A stretch of 64,000 bases of DNA from assembly GCF_024124825.1 (NCBI RefSeq), contig NZ_JAMXSS010000002.1:3720001-3784000 (forward strand), written 5' to 3'. The DNA comes from Arthrobacter sp. H16F315 (GTDB lineage Bacteria; Actinomycetota; Actinomycetes; Actinomycetales; Micrococcaceae). The notes under the pieces were generated by a model. That model saw nothing but the letters and a program-made list of their open reading frames with translations. It did not search any database and was not told the origin of the DNA. The position numbers and the translations under genes were made by a program. Shown here one piece after another: positions 58,333-64,000 of this stretch; the first letter of the stretch is position 1; the number at the start of each line of letters is the position of its first letter.

Positions 58333-59040
58333 ATGATCGAAGTCAAGAACCTGGTCCGGACGTTCAATTCCGGCGACCGCACCATCAAACCCGTCAACGA
58401 TGTCAGCTTCTCGCTGGAGCAGGGCACCTTGGCCTCAATCGTCGGCAAGAGCGGCAGCGGCAAGAGCACCTTGTTGTCCCTGCTTGGCGCCCTCGACAAA
58501 CCAACGAGCGGCGACGTGCTGGTCAATGGCGTGAGCCTGGCCGACATGCCGGACAGCAGGCTCACCGAGTACCGGCGTCGGGACATCGGCTTTGTGTTCC
58601 AACAGTTCAACCTGATCCCCAACCTTTCCGCGGCGGACAACGTGATGTTACCAATGGAGTTTGCCGGGGTGCGCAGGGCTGCGCGCCTGGAGCGGGCCCG
58701 GGCGTTGCTAGAGCAGGTGCAGCTGGATCCGGACAAGCACGGGCGGCGCATTAACCGGCTCTCCGGCGGGGAGCAACAACGGGTGGCCATCGCCAGGGCA
58801 CTTGCCAACTCCCCCGCGCTGATCCTCGCGGATGAACCAACGGGCAACCTGGACGAACAGACCGGCGAACACATCATCGAGCTCCTCAGCTCGCTCAGCC
58901 GGGACCATAACACCACCATCCTGGTGGTCACGCATGACCGCTCGCTGGCCAACAAGACCGACCGGCGGTTCCGGCTCCAGCAGGGCCGGCTGACGGAGGA
59001 GGCGGCCCGCAGCCGGCTCAGCGCCGCGACTCCCGCCTAA
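58333..59040 (+). CDS. ABC transporter ATPase, MacB/LolD type
   Basis: Energises the adjacent FtsX-type permease. 235 residues. Walker A IVGKSGSGKSTLLSLLGALDKPTSG near 38, Q-loop IGFVFQQFNLIPNLSAADNVMLP, signature LSGGEQQRVAIARALANSPALILADEPTGNLDEQT spans about 146-180, H-loop VVTHDRSLA. This is the MacB/LolD/FtsE subfamily (the extended Q-loop and the LADEPTGNLD box are diagnostic). ATG lies 2 nt after the repaired permease stop, with GAGGAG in the permease tail as ribosome site. Function of the pair is unknown: macrolide-like export, lipoprotein or cell-wall signalling are options. Confidence 0.93.
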   Translation: MIEVKNLVRTFNSGDRTIKPVNDVSFSLEQGTLASIVGKSGSGKSTLLSLLGALDKPTSGDVLVNGVSLADMPDSRLTEYRRRDIGFVFQQFNLIPNLSAADNVMLPMEFAGVRRAARLERARALLEQVQLDPDKHGRRINRLSGGEQQRVAIARALANSPALILADEPTGNLDEQTGEHIIELLSSLSRDHNTTILVVTHDRSLANKTDRRFRLQQGRLTEEAARSRLSAATPA

Positions 59041-59045
59041 CGTCA

Positions 59046-59089
59046 GGGCACGGGCCGGCGCAGTCCCGGGCACGGGCCGGCGCAGTCCC
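59046..59089. repeat. 22-bp tandem duplication
   Basis: The 22-mer that begins GGGCACGGGCCGGCG and ends CAGTCCC occurs twice in direct succession (59046-59067 and 59068-59089) without a mismatch, between the ABC ATPase stop and the oxidoreductase start. It could be a recent slippage duplication; a copy-number error in assembly is also possible. Confidence 0.9.
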
Positions 59090-59122
59090 GCACACCGCCG
59101 GCCCGGGTGAGAGGATGGCACC

Positions 59123-60193
59123 ATGACCGCCCACATCGCCACGCCCTGGCTGTTCAGCCAGCCGGACTCCGATCCCCGCACCGCCACCGGTGCCCGGCTG
59201 CGCTGGGGGGTCATCGCCACGGGAGGCATCGCCGCGGCGGTGACCCGCGACCTGGAACTCTTGGCCGATGCCGAGCTCTACGCAGTCAGCTCGCGCAGCC
59301 AGCCGGGCGCCGATGCGTTCGCAGCCGATTTCGGCTTCGCCCGGGCCTACGGAGACGGTGACGGGCGCAGCGGCTATGAGCGGCTGCTCGCCGACGACGC
59401 GGTCGACGTCGTCTACGTTGCCACCCCGCACGCCCACCATCACCGCATCGCGCTGGCAGCCCTAAACGCGGGCAAGCACGTCCTGTGCGAAAAGGCGCTC
59501 ACCGTCAATGCACGCGAGGCCGCCGAGCTTGTGTCCGTGGCCCGGGTCAAGGGCCTGTTCCTGATGGAGGCCATGTGGAGCCGCTTCCTGCCGGGCATGC
59601 AGCGGGCTTTCGAGATCGCGGCGTCCGGCGAGCTCGGCGACGTCAAGTGGGTAGCGGCGGACCTGGGATTCCCGGCACCGTATTCGCCCACCTCGCGCCT
59701 ATGGGCTCCGAACGACGGCGGCGGCGCGCTGCTTGACCTCACCGTTTACCCGCTGCTCTGGGCCCTGGGCACCCTGGGTTTCCCGGCGACCGTCAGCGCC
59801 ACGGGCTGGCTGAACGAGGACGGCGTGGACGCCCAGAATGCGCTGACCCTTGGCTACCGGCACGGCGCCCAGGCGCAGCTGACCTCGACCCTGCTGGCGT
59901 ACGGCCCGCGGACCGCCACGGTGGCCGGCAGCAAGGGATTCCTGCAGTCCATCGGCTCGATCAACAACCCGAAGGAGCTGCTCGTTCGGGTTGGCTTTGA
60001 CGAGCCCCGCATCGAGTCCTTCGACGTCGTTGGGCGCGGCTATAGCTATGAACTGCGCGAGGTGACACGCTGCATCCAACAGGGCCTCGCGGAGAGTCCC
60101 GTGATGCCCCTGGAGGACTCCCTCAACACCATGCGGCTCTTCGACGGGGTGCGCTCCCAGCTGGGGGTAAGCTACCCGAACGACGCCCGCTGA
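59123..60193 (+). CDS. Gfo/Idh/MocA-family oxidoreductase
   Basis: NAD(P)-dependent sugar or inositol dehydrogenase-type enzyme. 356 residues. Rossmann motif WGVIATGGIAAAVTRDL near 28-44, then VDVVYVATPHAHHHRIALAALNAGKHVLCEKALTVNAREA near 94 with the EK(P/A) catalytic Lys (CEKALT), LMEAMWSRFLPGMQRAFEI near 147, and DLTVYPLLWALGTLG near 203 with the typical GG-D-H/Y region. Substrate is not predictable. RBS is weak but the ATG fits the domain start. The upstream gap carries the 22-bp tandem duplication. Confidence 0.9.
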   Translation: MTAHIATPWLFSQPDSDPRTATGARLRWGVIATGGIAAAVTRDLELLADAELYAVSSRSQPGADAFAADFGFARAYGDGDGRSGYERLLADDAVDVVYVATPHAHHHRIALAALNAGKHVLCEKALTVNAREAAELVSVARVKGLFLMEAMWSRFLPGMQRAFEIAASGELGDVKWVAADLGFPAPYSPTSRLWAPNDGGGALLDLTVYPLLWALGTLGFPATVSATGWLNEDGVDAQNALTLGYRHGAQAQLTSTLLAYGPRTATVAGSKGFLQSIGSINNPKELLVRVGFDEPRIESFDVVGRGYSYELREVTRCIQQGLAESPVMPLEDSLNTMRLFDGVRSQLGVSYPNDAR

Positions 60194-60309
60194 CGGCGTT
60201 CCCGCTGCTCCGGCCTGCATCGATTTTACGGCGGGCTCTGGACTAGCACCCCGAGTGCGGGCTTATCCTAGAGGCAACCATCGGGATTTCGCGGGAGTGG
60301 GGTGCAGGC

Positions 60310-61419
60310 ATGGACTCAACATCAGCGCCGTTCCGCACGCGCCGCCCGCTCCGGCGGATGATCTTGGGAAGCCTCGCCGGCGTCGCCTGGCTGGCTCTCT
60401 CCGCGTCGGTTGCCACCGCAGACGACTCGGCCGCCTCCGCTCCGGCCTCGGCTGCAACGATCGTGGACGTTGCAGTGGTCCCCTTTCCTCCCGGCCCGGC
60501 CGCCGAACTTCCTGCCCCCGCCGCGGCAGCTTCGGATGTGGTGGCAGGCGCCGTGACGGACACCGCAGCAGCCGCGGACGTACCGTGGACGACGGTCCCG
60601 ACGGCGGACCCTACAGTGGTACCGTCCCCGGTCGTCGAAGTGCCGCCGCTCCCGGTTCCCGACCCGACCCTCCCCGTCCCGGTTCCCGACCCGACCCTCC
60701 CGGTCGCCGTCCCGGTTCCCGACCCGACCTTCACCGTCCCCGACCCGGTCCCGGTCCCGGTCCCGGTCCCCGACCCGGTCCCCGACCCGGTCACCGTCCC
60801 CGACCTGCCCCTCCCGGTCGCCGTCCCCGCAGCGGGTCCTGTGCCGAACGACCCTTCGGTCGCCGGTCCCGAATCTACGCAGCCGGCCGCAACATCCACC
60901 GTCCCAACGGCACCGCCGGCGGCGACGGACCGGACTCCTGGTGACCCGACGCTTCCCGGTCCGGTGCCGCCGGCTTCGGACCCGGCATCCGTGGCACTCG
61001 ACGTAGCCCTGGCCGCGCGGGGTCCTGCCCCGTCGGCCGTTCCCGCCGCGTTCTACTCCGGCGCCAGCTACCCACCGGCTCTGGATACCGCAATGCGGCC
61101 GAGAGCGGACGGACAGAAACCAGACTCGGTTCCCGCATCGGGCTCCGGCCCGGGCGCAAAGGCACCCCAGTCCCCTGCGGGCCAAGCACCCCACGCCCCT
61201 TTTCACAACGAGAAGAATCTGCCGACACCCACTGCCCTGCCCGCCGCGCCGGGTTCGGGCTCCGGCAACACCATCTCCTCCGGCGGGCCCTCAAGTGGCG
61301 CCGCTTGGCTTCCCAGCCTGTACTTGATCATTCCCACGGCCGCCGCTGAACCGATCCGCGGCCCGCTCCAGCACGCACACCCGGCCGCCGCTGCGGACCC
61401 GGGTTCATCTCCCGACTAA
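60310..61419 (+). CDS. Secreted Pro/Ala-rich repeat protein of unknown function
   Basis: 369 residues. N-terminal signal peptide: basic [10 protein letters not shown], hydrophobic [18 protein letters not shown], cleavage near ATA-DD (about residue 39). Residues 100-180 are tandem [17 protein letters not shown] units, a rigid polyproline-like stalk; the rest is low-complexity Pro/Ser/Gly. A short hydrophobic stretch near the end ([18 protein letters not shown]) has no LPXTG or charged tail. No domain is recognisable. A secreted, cell-wall-spanning or surface protein is the best guess. The open reverse frame here is only a GC artefact. Confidence 0.75.
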   Translation: MDSTSAPFRTRRPLRRMILGSLAGVAWLALSASVATADDSAASAPASAATIVDVAVVPFPPGPAAELPAPAAAASDVVAGAVTDTAAAADVPWTTVPTADPTVVPSPVVEVPPLPVPDPTLPVPVPDPTLPVAVPVPDPTFTVPDPVPVPVPVPDPVPDPVTVPDLPLPVAVPAAGPVPNDPSVAGPESTQPAATSTVPTAPPAATDRTPGDPTLPGPVPPASDPASVALDVALAARGPAPSAVPAAFYSGASYPPALDTAMRPRADGQKPDSVPASGSGPGAKAPQSPAGQAPHAPFHNEKNLPTPTALPAAPGSGSGNTISSGGPSSGAAWLPSLYLIIPTAAAEPIRGPLQHAHPAAAADPGSSPD

Positions 61420-61499
61420 TCGGCCGTCCCCGACCTCCACTGAGCACGGCCAACCGGGCGCTTGTGAGCGCCCGCCAACAGTCATTCAGGAGATCCCCA

Positions 61500-61655
61500 A
61501 TGGACGCCATGGTCCGCTGCCGTCATTGCGGCACCCACCCTTCCGCCGCCCCCGCGCTGACACCGGCAGAGCCCAACCCCGAAGCGAACCCGCCTGCCGG
61601 ACCGCCGACGCGCCGCAGACCGTCGCCGCGGCCGGCGGGACGGCATCCGCCGTAG
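61500..61655 (+). CDS. Small CxxC protein (microprotein)
   Basis: 51 codons with ATG 61500 preceded by an ideal AGGAG 9 nt upstream. The N-terminus MDAMVRCRHCGTHPSAAP has one Cys-x2-Cys, a half zinc-ribbon knuckle, and the rest is Pro/Arg-rich and probably unstructured. I recognise no family. It sits between the Pro-rich protein and the kinase gene. The strong ribosome site and the CxxC support translation; the composition outside the CxxC is what random GC-rich DNA would give, so confidence is limited. Confidence 0.45.
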   Translation: MDAMVRCRHCGTHPSAAPALTPAEPNPEANPPAGPPTRRRPSPRPAGRHPP

Positions 61656-61858
61656 GACGCTAACGCCTACCGAACAGGCCTTCGTGGGGCCGGGCGACGT
61701 CGTTGGGTCCGCTGGGGGACTCACCGGCAATCGCGTTCCGGCAACGTTTGGCCCCGGATGGCAGCCGTCGGTCCGCGGCCGCCATCCGGGGGCCGTGCCG
61801 TCCCGGTATCATTCTTGGGAGGCGCCGCCTTGGCGCACGGGAACGGACGGGGACCAGT

Positions 61859-63124
61859 GTGACGAGTTCGCCCAATTACGACACGGCAACGCTCGTCGGT
61901 GGTCGCTACCTGCTGGCCGAGATGATCGGCCGGGGCGGCATGGCTTCGGTCTATTCCGCCAAGGATACGAACCTGGGCCGGGACGTGGCCCTCAAACTCT
62001 TTGCACCGAAGTCCACGGATCCGGAAGACATCCGGCGCCAGGAGGCGGAGGTTCAGTTGCTGGCAACTCTGAACCATCCGGGCCTGGTGACCCTCTTCGA
62101 CTCCGGTGTCGACACCCGGGTTCCCGGGGAACCCCGGCCGTTCCTGACCATGGAGCTGGTGGACGGGCAGGACCTCCGCGCCCGGATCCGGCACAGCCCG
62201 CTGCCGCTCGATGAGATAGCGGTCATCGGGGCCGGCCTGTCAGACGCCCTGGCCTACGTGCATTCACTCGGGATCATCCACCGGGACATTAAGCCGGCCA
62301 ACATTATGCTGGTCCCGCTCCGGCCCGGGGAGCCGCTGCGACCAAAACTCACGGATTTTGGGATCGCCCGCATTATGGACGGAACCCGGCTGACCGCCAC
62401 CGGCACGATGGTGGGCACTGCCGCCTACCTGAGCCCGGAACAGGCCCGGGGCGCGGACCTCGGCCCTGCCAGTGACATCTATTCGTTCGGGCTGGTTCTG
62501 CTCGAAGCGATCAAAGGCGACGTCGAGTATCCGGGCAACGCCGTGGAATCCGCCGTCGCGAGGCTGCACCGGGCCCCGGCCATCCCCGATTCGGTGCCGG
62601 CCGAGTGGGCCGGGCTCATCCGGGCCATGACGGCGCTGGATCCGCAGAGCCGGCCGACGGCCGCCGAACTTGAGGTGGTGTTGCGTCACGCCCTGATTTC
62701 GCCCCGGTCCCTCCCGGGACTCCTTGTTGAAGAACGCACCCGGGTACTTCCGGCACCGCCGGCCCGGCCGCCACGGCCGGCCTCCCCCGGTCACGACGCA
62801 GGCCGGGGCAGGCCTGCCGCGTCGAACAACCTTGGCGGCCCCGCCACCGGCACCCGGTCCCTGCACCGGCTCGACCCGGACGCCGTGTCCTTGCCGCCAT
62901 CGAAAACCGGCTCCCGGCCAGCCCGATCCGCCGCTCGCTTCGGGCGGGCCCGGCGCAGCACCCGGATGCTGCTCTTCCTTATACCCCTGGCGTTGGCGGC
63001 CGGGATCCTCGCCGTCGGCGTAGCGCTCTCGGCACCGGCACCACCCGCCGTCGTTCCCTATCCGGCCGTGAGCGGGGACCTCGGCCAGCACCTGCAGGAA
63101 CTCCAGGACAAGGTGGAACCATGA
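61859..63124 (+). CDS. Serine/threonine protein kinase (PknB-like, transmembrane)
   Basis: Receptor-type Hanks kinase. 421 residues from GTG 61859, with GGGGA about 8 nt upstream. Gly loop MIGRGGMASVYSA near 22-34, catalytic Lys46 (DVALKLF), HRDIKPANIM at 141-150, DFGIARIMDG at 166, activation segment TGTMVGTAAYLSPEQARG (SPE in place of APE). Kinase domain ends near 290. A basic/Pro-rich juxtamembrane linker, one transmembrane helix (about 370-392, MLLFLIPLALAAGILAVGVALS) and a short extracellular tail of about 30 residues follow. No PASTA repeats. The stop overlaps the lipoprotein start (ATGA), so the partner downstream is probably its extracellular companion. Confidence 0.93.
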   Translation: MTSSPNYDTATLVGGRYLLAEMIGRGGMASVYSAKDTNLGRDVALKLFAPKSTDPEDIRRQEAEVQLLATLNHPGLVTLFDSGVDTRVPGEPRPFLTMELVDGQDLRARIRHSPLPLDEIAVIGAGLSDALAYVHSLGIIHRDIKPANIMLVPLRPGEPLRPKLTDFGIARIMDGTRLTATGTMVGTAAYLSPEQARGADLGPASDIYSFGLVLLEAIKGDVEYPGNAVESAVARLHRAPAIPDSVPAEWAGLIRAMTALDPQSRPTAAELEVVLRHALISPRSLPGLLVEERTRVLPAPPARPPRPASPGHDAGRGRPAASNNLGGPATGTRSLHRLDPDAVSLPPSKTGSRPARSAARFGRARRSTRMLLFLIPLALAAGILAVGVALSAPAPPAVVPYPAVSGDLGQHLQELQDKVEP

Positions 63125-63681
63125 AGCCGACCATCCAGCCGGCCCGGGGAAACCGTCCCTGCCGGCCCAGCCCGTCCGCCGCCGGCCGGCTCCTCGGCAA
63201 GGTGGTCCTCGCCATCGCGTTGCTCTGCGGCACAGTTTCCGGCTGCGCCGCGGCCCCGGAGCTAAACGGCGATGCCGCCCGGGAACTGCAATCGCAGGTC
63301 CTTACCGTGACCGAAGCAGCCGCCGCCAACGATCCGGCAGCGGCCCTGCGGCACCTGGACGGCCTCGTCCAGAAACTGGACGAGGCGGCCGGCCGCGGCG
63401 AGGTGTCCTTCCAACGCCACCAGAGCATCCGGAAGTCCATCGATACCGTCCGCACGGACCTCAACGCCCAGCAGGCGGCCGCCGAAACGGCGCGGGTCGC
63501 CGCCGAACAGGAAGCGGCGGCCCAGGCCCAAGCTGCCGCCCAAGCCCAAGCCGCCGCCCAGGCCGCCGCCCAGGCCCAAGCCGCCGCCTCAGCTCCTGCG
63601 CCCGCGGTCGCACCTGCAGCGCCGGCGGAACCGCCGGCCGACACCGGCAAGGCCAAGGGAAAGGGCAAGGGCAAGGACTGA
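63121..63681 (+). CDS. Lipoprotein with helical region and Ala/Gln-rich repeats, kinase partner
   Basis: 186 residues. Basic N-terminus, hydrophobic LLGKVVLAIALLCGTVSGC with lipobox SGC (Cys42). Residues 50-115 form an amphipathic helical region (SQVLTVTEAAAANDPAAALRHLDGLVQKLDEAAGRGEVSFQRHQS spans it), then repeated AAQAQAAAQ units (about 130-155) and a basic KAKGKGKGKD tail, which could touch anionic cell-wall polymers. No known domain. Its start codon overlaps the kinase stop, so the two are translated together and may act as sensor and kinase. Confidence 0.75.
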   Translation: MKPTIQPARGNRPCRPSPSAAGRLLGKVVLAIALLCGTVSGCAAAPELNGDAARELQSQVLTVTEAAAANDPAAALRHLDGLVQKLDEAAGRGEVSFQRHQSIRKSIDTVRTDLNAQQAAAETARVAAEQEAAAQAQAAAQAQAAAQAAAQAQAAASAPAPAVAPAAPAEPPADTGKAKGKGKGKD

Positions 63682-63761
63682 GGCAGTCCACTGGACCGTC
63701 AGCTCCGCCCGGACGACGGCGGGTCCAACCATAGGGGCCGTGCCGCCCGAGCCGAGACAGC

Positions 63762-63799
63762 ACAACGCCCCGCGTTCCTTTCGGAAGGCGGGGCGTTGT
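63762..63799 (-). terminator. Hairpin after icd
   Basis: 17-bp stem with one mismatch (63762-63778 with 63783-63799) and loop TTTC, 18 nt beyond the icd stop on the minus strand. No clear T-run; it could terminate both convergent transcripts. Confidence 0.6.
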
Positions 63800-63816
63800 C
63801 TGTCGCCGGACGGCTG

Positions 63817-64000
63817 CTAGCCGAGCATGGAGAGCACGTCGCTGAACTTCGCCGACGGCCGCATGGCTGCGGTGACCTTGGCCTCGTCCGGGTGGTAGTA
63901 GCCGCCGAGGTCCACCGGGGAACCCTGGACTGCCAGAAGTTCGCCGATGATAGTGTCCTCACCGGAGTCCAGCGCCCCGGAGACTGCGGCAAACGCCGCG
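63817..64000 (-). CDS. icd: NADP-dependent isocitrate dehydrogenase, monomeric type, C-terminal fragment
   Basis: Only the last 60 codons are in the window; the gene continues past the right edge. The end DLGGYYHPDEAKVTAAMRPS with GELLAVQGSPV before it matches the C-terminus of monomeric (about 740-residue) NADP isocitrate dehydrogenase, the form used by many actinobacteria. This TCA-cycle enzyme converts isocitrate to 2-oxoglutarate, with NADPH. It converges with the kinase-lipoprotein pair. Confidence 0.9.
   Translation of the reverse strand, partial: AAFAAVSGALDSGEDTIIGELLAVQGSPVDLGGYYHPDEAKVTAAMRPSAKFSDVLSMLG

Noticed and set aside
60640..60830. CRISPR-like repeats
   Set aside because: The repeated units are in-frame polyproline codons (VPDPT types) of irregular length without spacers; a coding low-complexity region.

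Overview
The window is high-GC DNA with dense, short-spaced genes. Gene content and order (S8 peptidase, ppx, DUF501, divIC, eno, mazG; a ZTP-riboswitch glyA-folD pair; actinobacterial sdhCDAB; monomeric isocitrate dehydrogenase) suggest a chromosome of an actinobacterium of the Micrococcaceae, Arthrobacter or Pseudarthrobacter-like. The genus is inferred from gene content, not shown. I see no phage, insertion sequence, CRISPR array or plasmid module: it reads as ordinary core chromosome.

Layout. 1-4.5 kb: end of livH, then livM, livG, livF (+), facing livK (-); a branched-chain amino acid ABC importer. 4.7-13.7 kb (-): an unusual tRNA with anticodon UAA, an ACT-GNAT protein, type II NADH dehydrogenase, a secreted S8 protease, Ppx/GppA, DUF501, DivIC/FtsB, enolase and MazG. 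13.7-24 kb (-): a nucleoside block made of adenosine deaminase, two DedA proteins, thymidine phosphorylase, cytidine deaminase, two permeases, an ATPase and a BMP/PnrA lipoprotein. 24-29 kb (-): quinone oxidoreductase, Ohr, OhrR, M20 amidohydrolase and mannose-1-phosphate guanylyltransferase. 29-32.7 kb (+): sdhCDAB. 32.8-43 kb: alpha/beta hydrolase (+), then YihY, 2'-5' RNA ligase, trpS, exonuclease III, a small membrane protein, a DrrAB-like exporter, folD and glyA (all -). 43-45.2 kb (+): purU, a small methyltransferase and a gamma-carbonic anhydrase-like protein. 45.2-51.1 kb: a probable amine-utilisation cluster (flavin amine oxidase, APC permease, PucR, nitrilase-type hydrolase). 51.3-56.8 kb (+): ROK regulator and the mmsA-mmsB-chvE sugar importer. 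56.9-63.7 kb (+): MacB-type ABC pair, Gfo/Idh/MocA oxidoreductase, a Pro-rich secreted protein, a CxxC microprotein, a Ser/Thr kinase and a lipoprotein. The end holds the C-terminus of icd (-).

Two points matter to anyone using the sequence. First, nine otherwise intact genes are each broken by one single-base indel. Seven of these are run-length changes in homopolymers, mostly a run of five C or G read as four, so most look like sequencing errors rather than pseudogenes; coordinates given here span the repaired genes. Second, many starts lack a Shine-Dalgarno but have a TANNNT box 6-8 nt upstream of ATG or GTG, as expected for leaderless transcripts; I used this to choose several starts.

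Best non-gene signals: a ZTP riboswitch with terminator before glyA; an OhrR palindrome lying exactly in the promoter spacer of a leaderless ohrR; two copies of a roughly 66-bp palindromic repeat whose arms covary; an inverted repeat over the -10 box of sdhCDAB; and a class I (short variable loop) tRNA with a UAA anticodon whose 5' end is overlapped by the upstream CDS.
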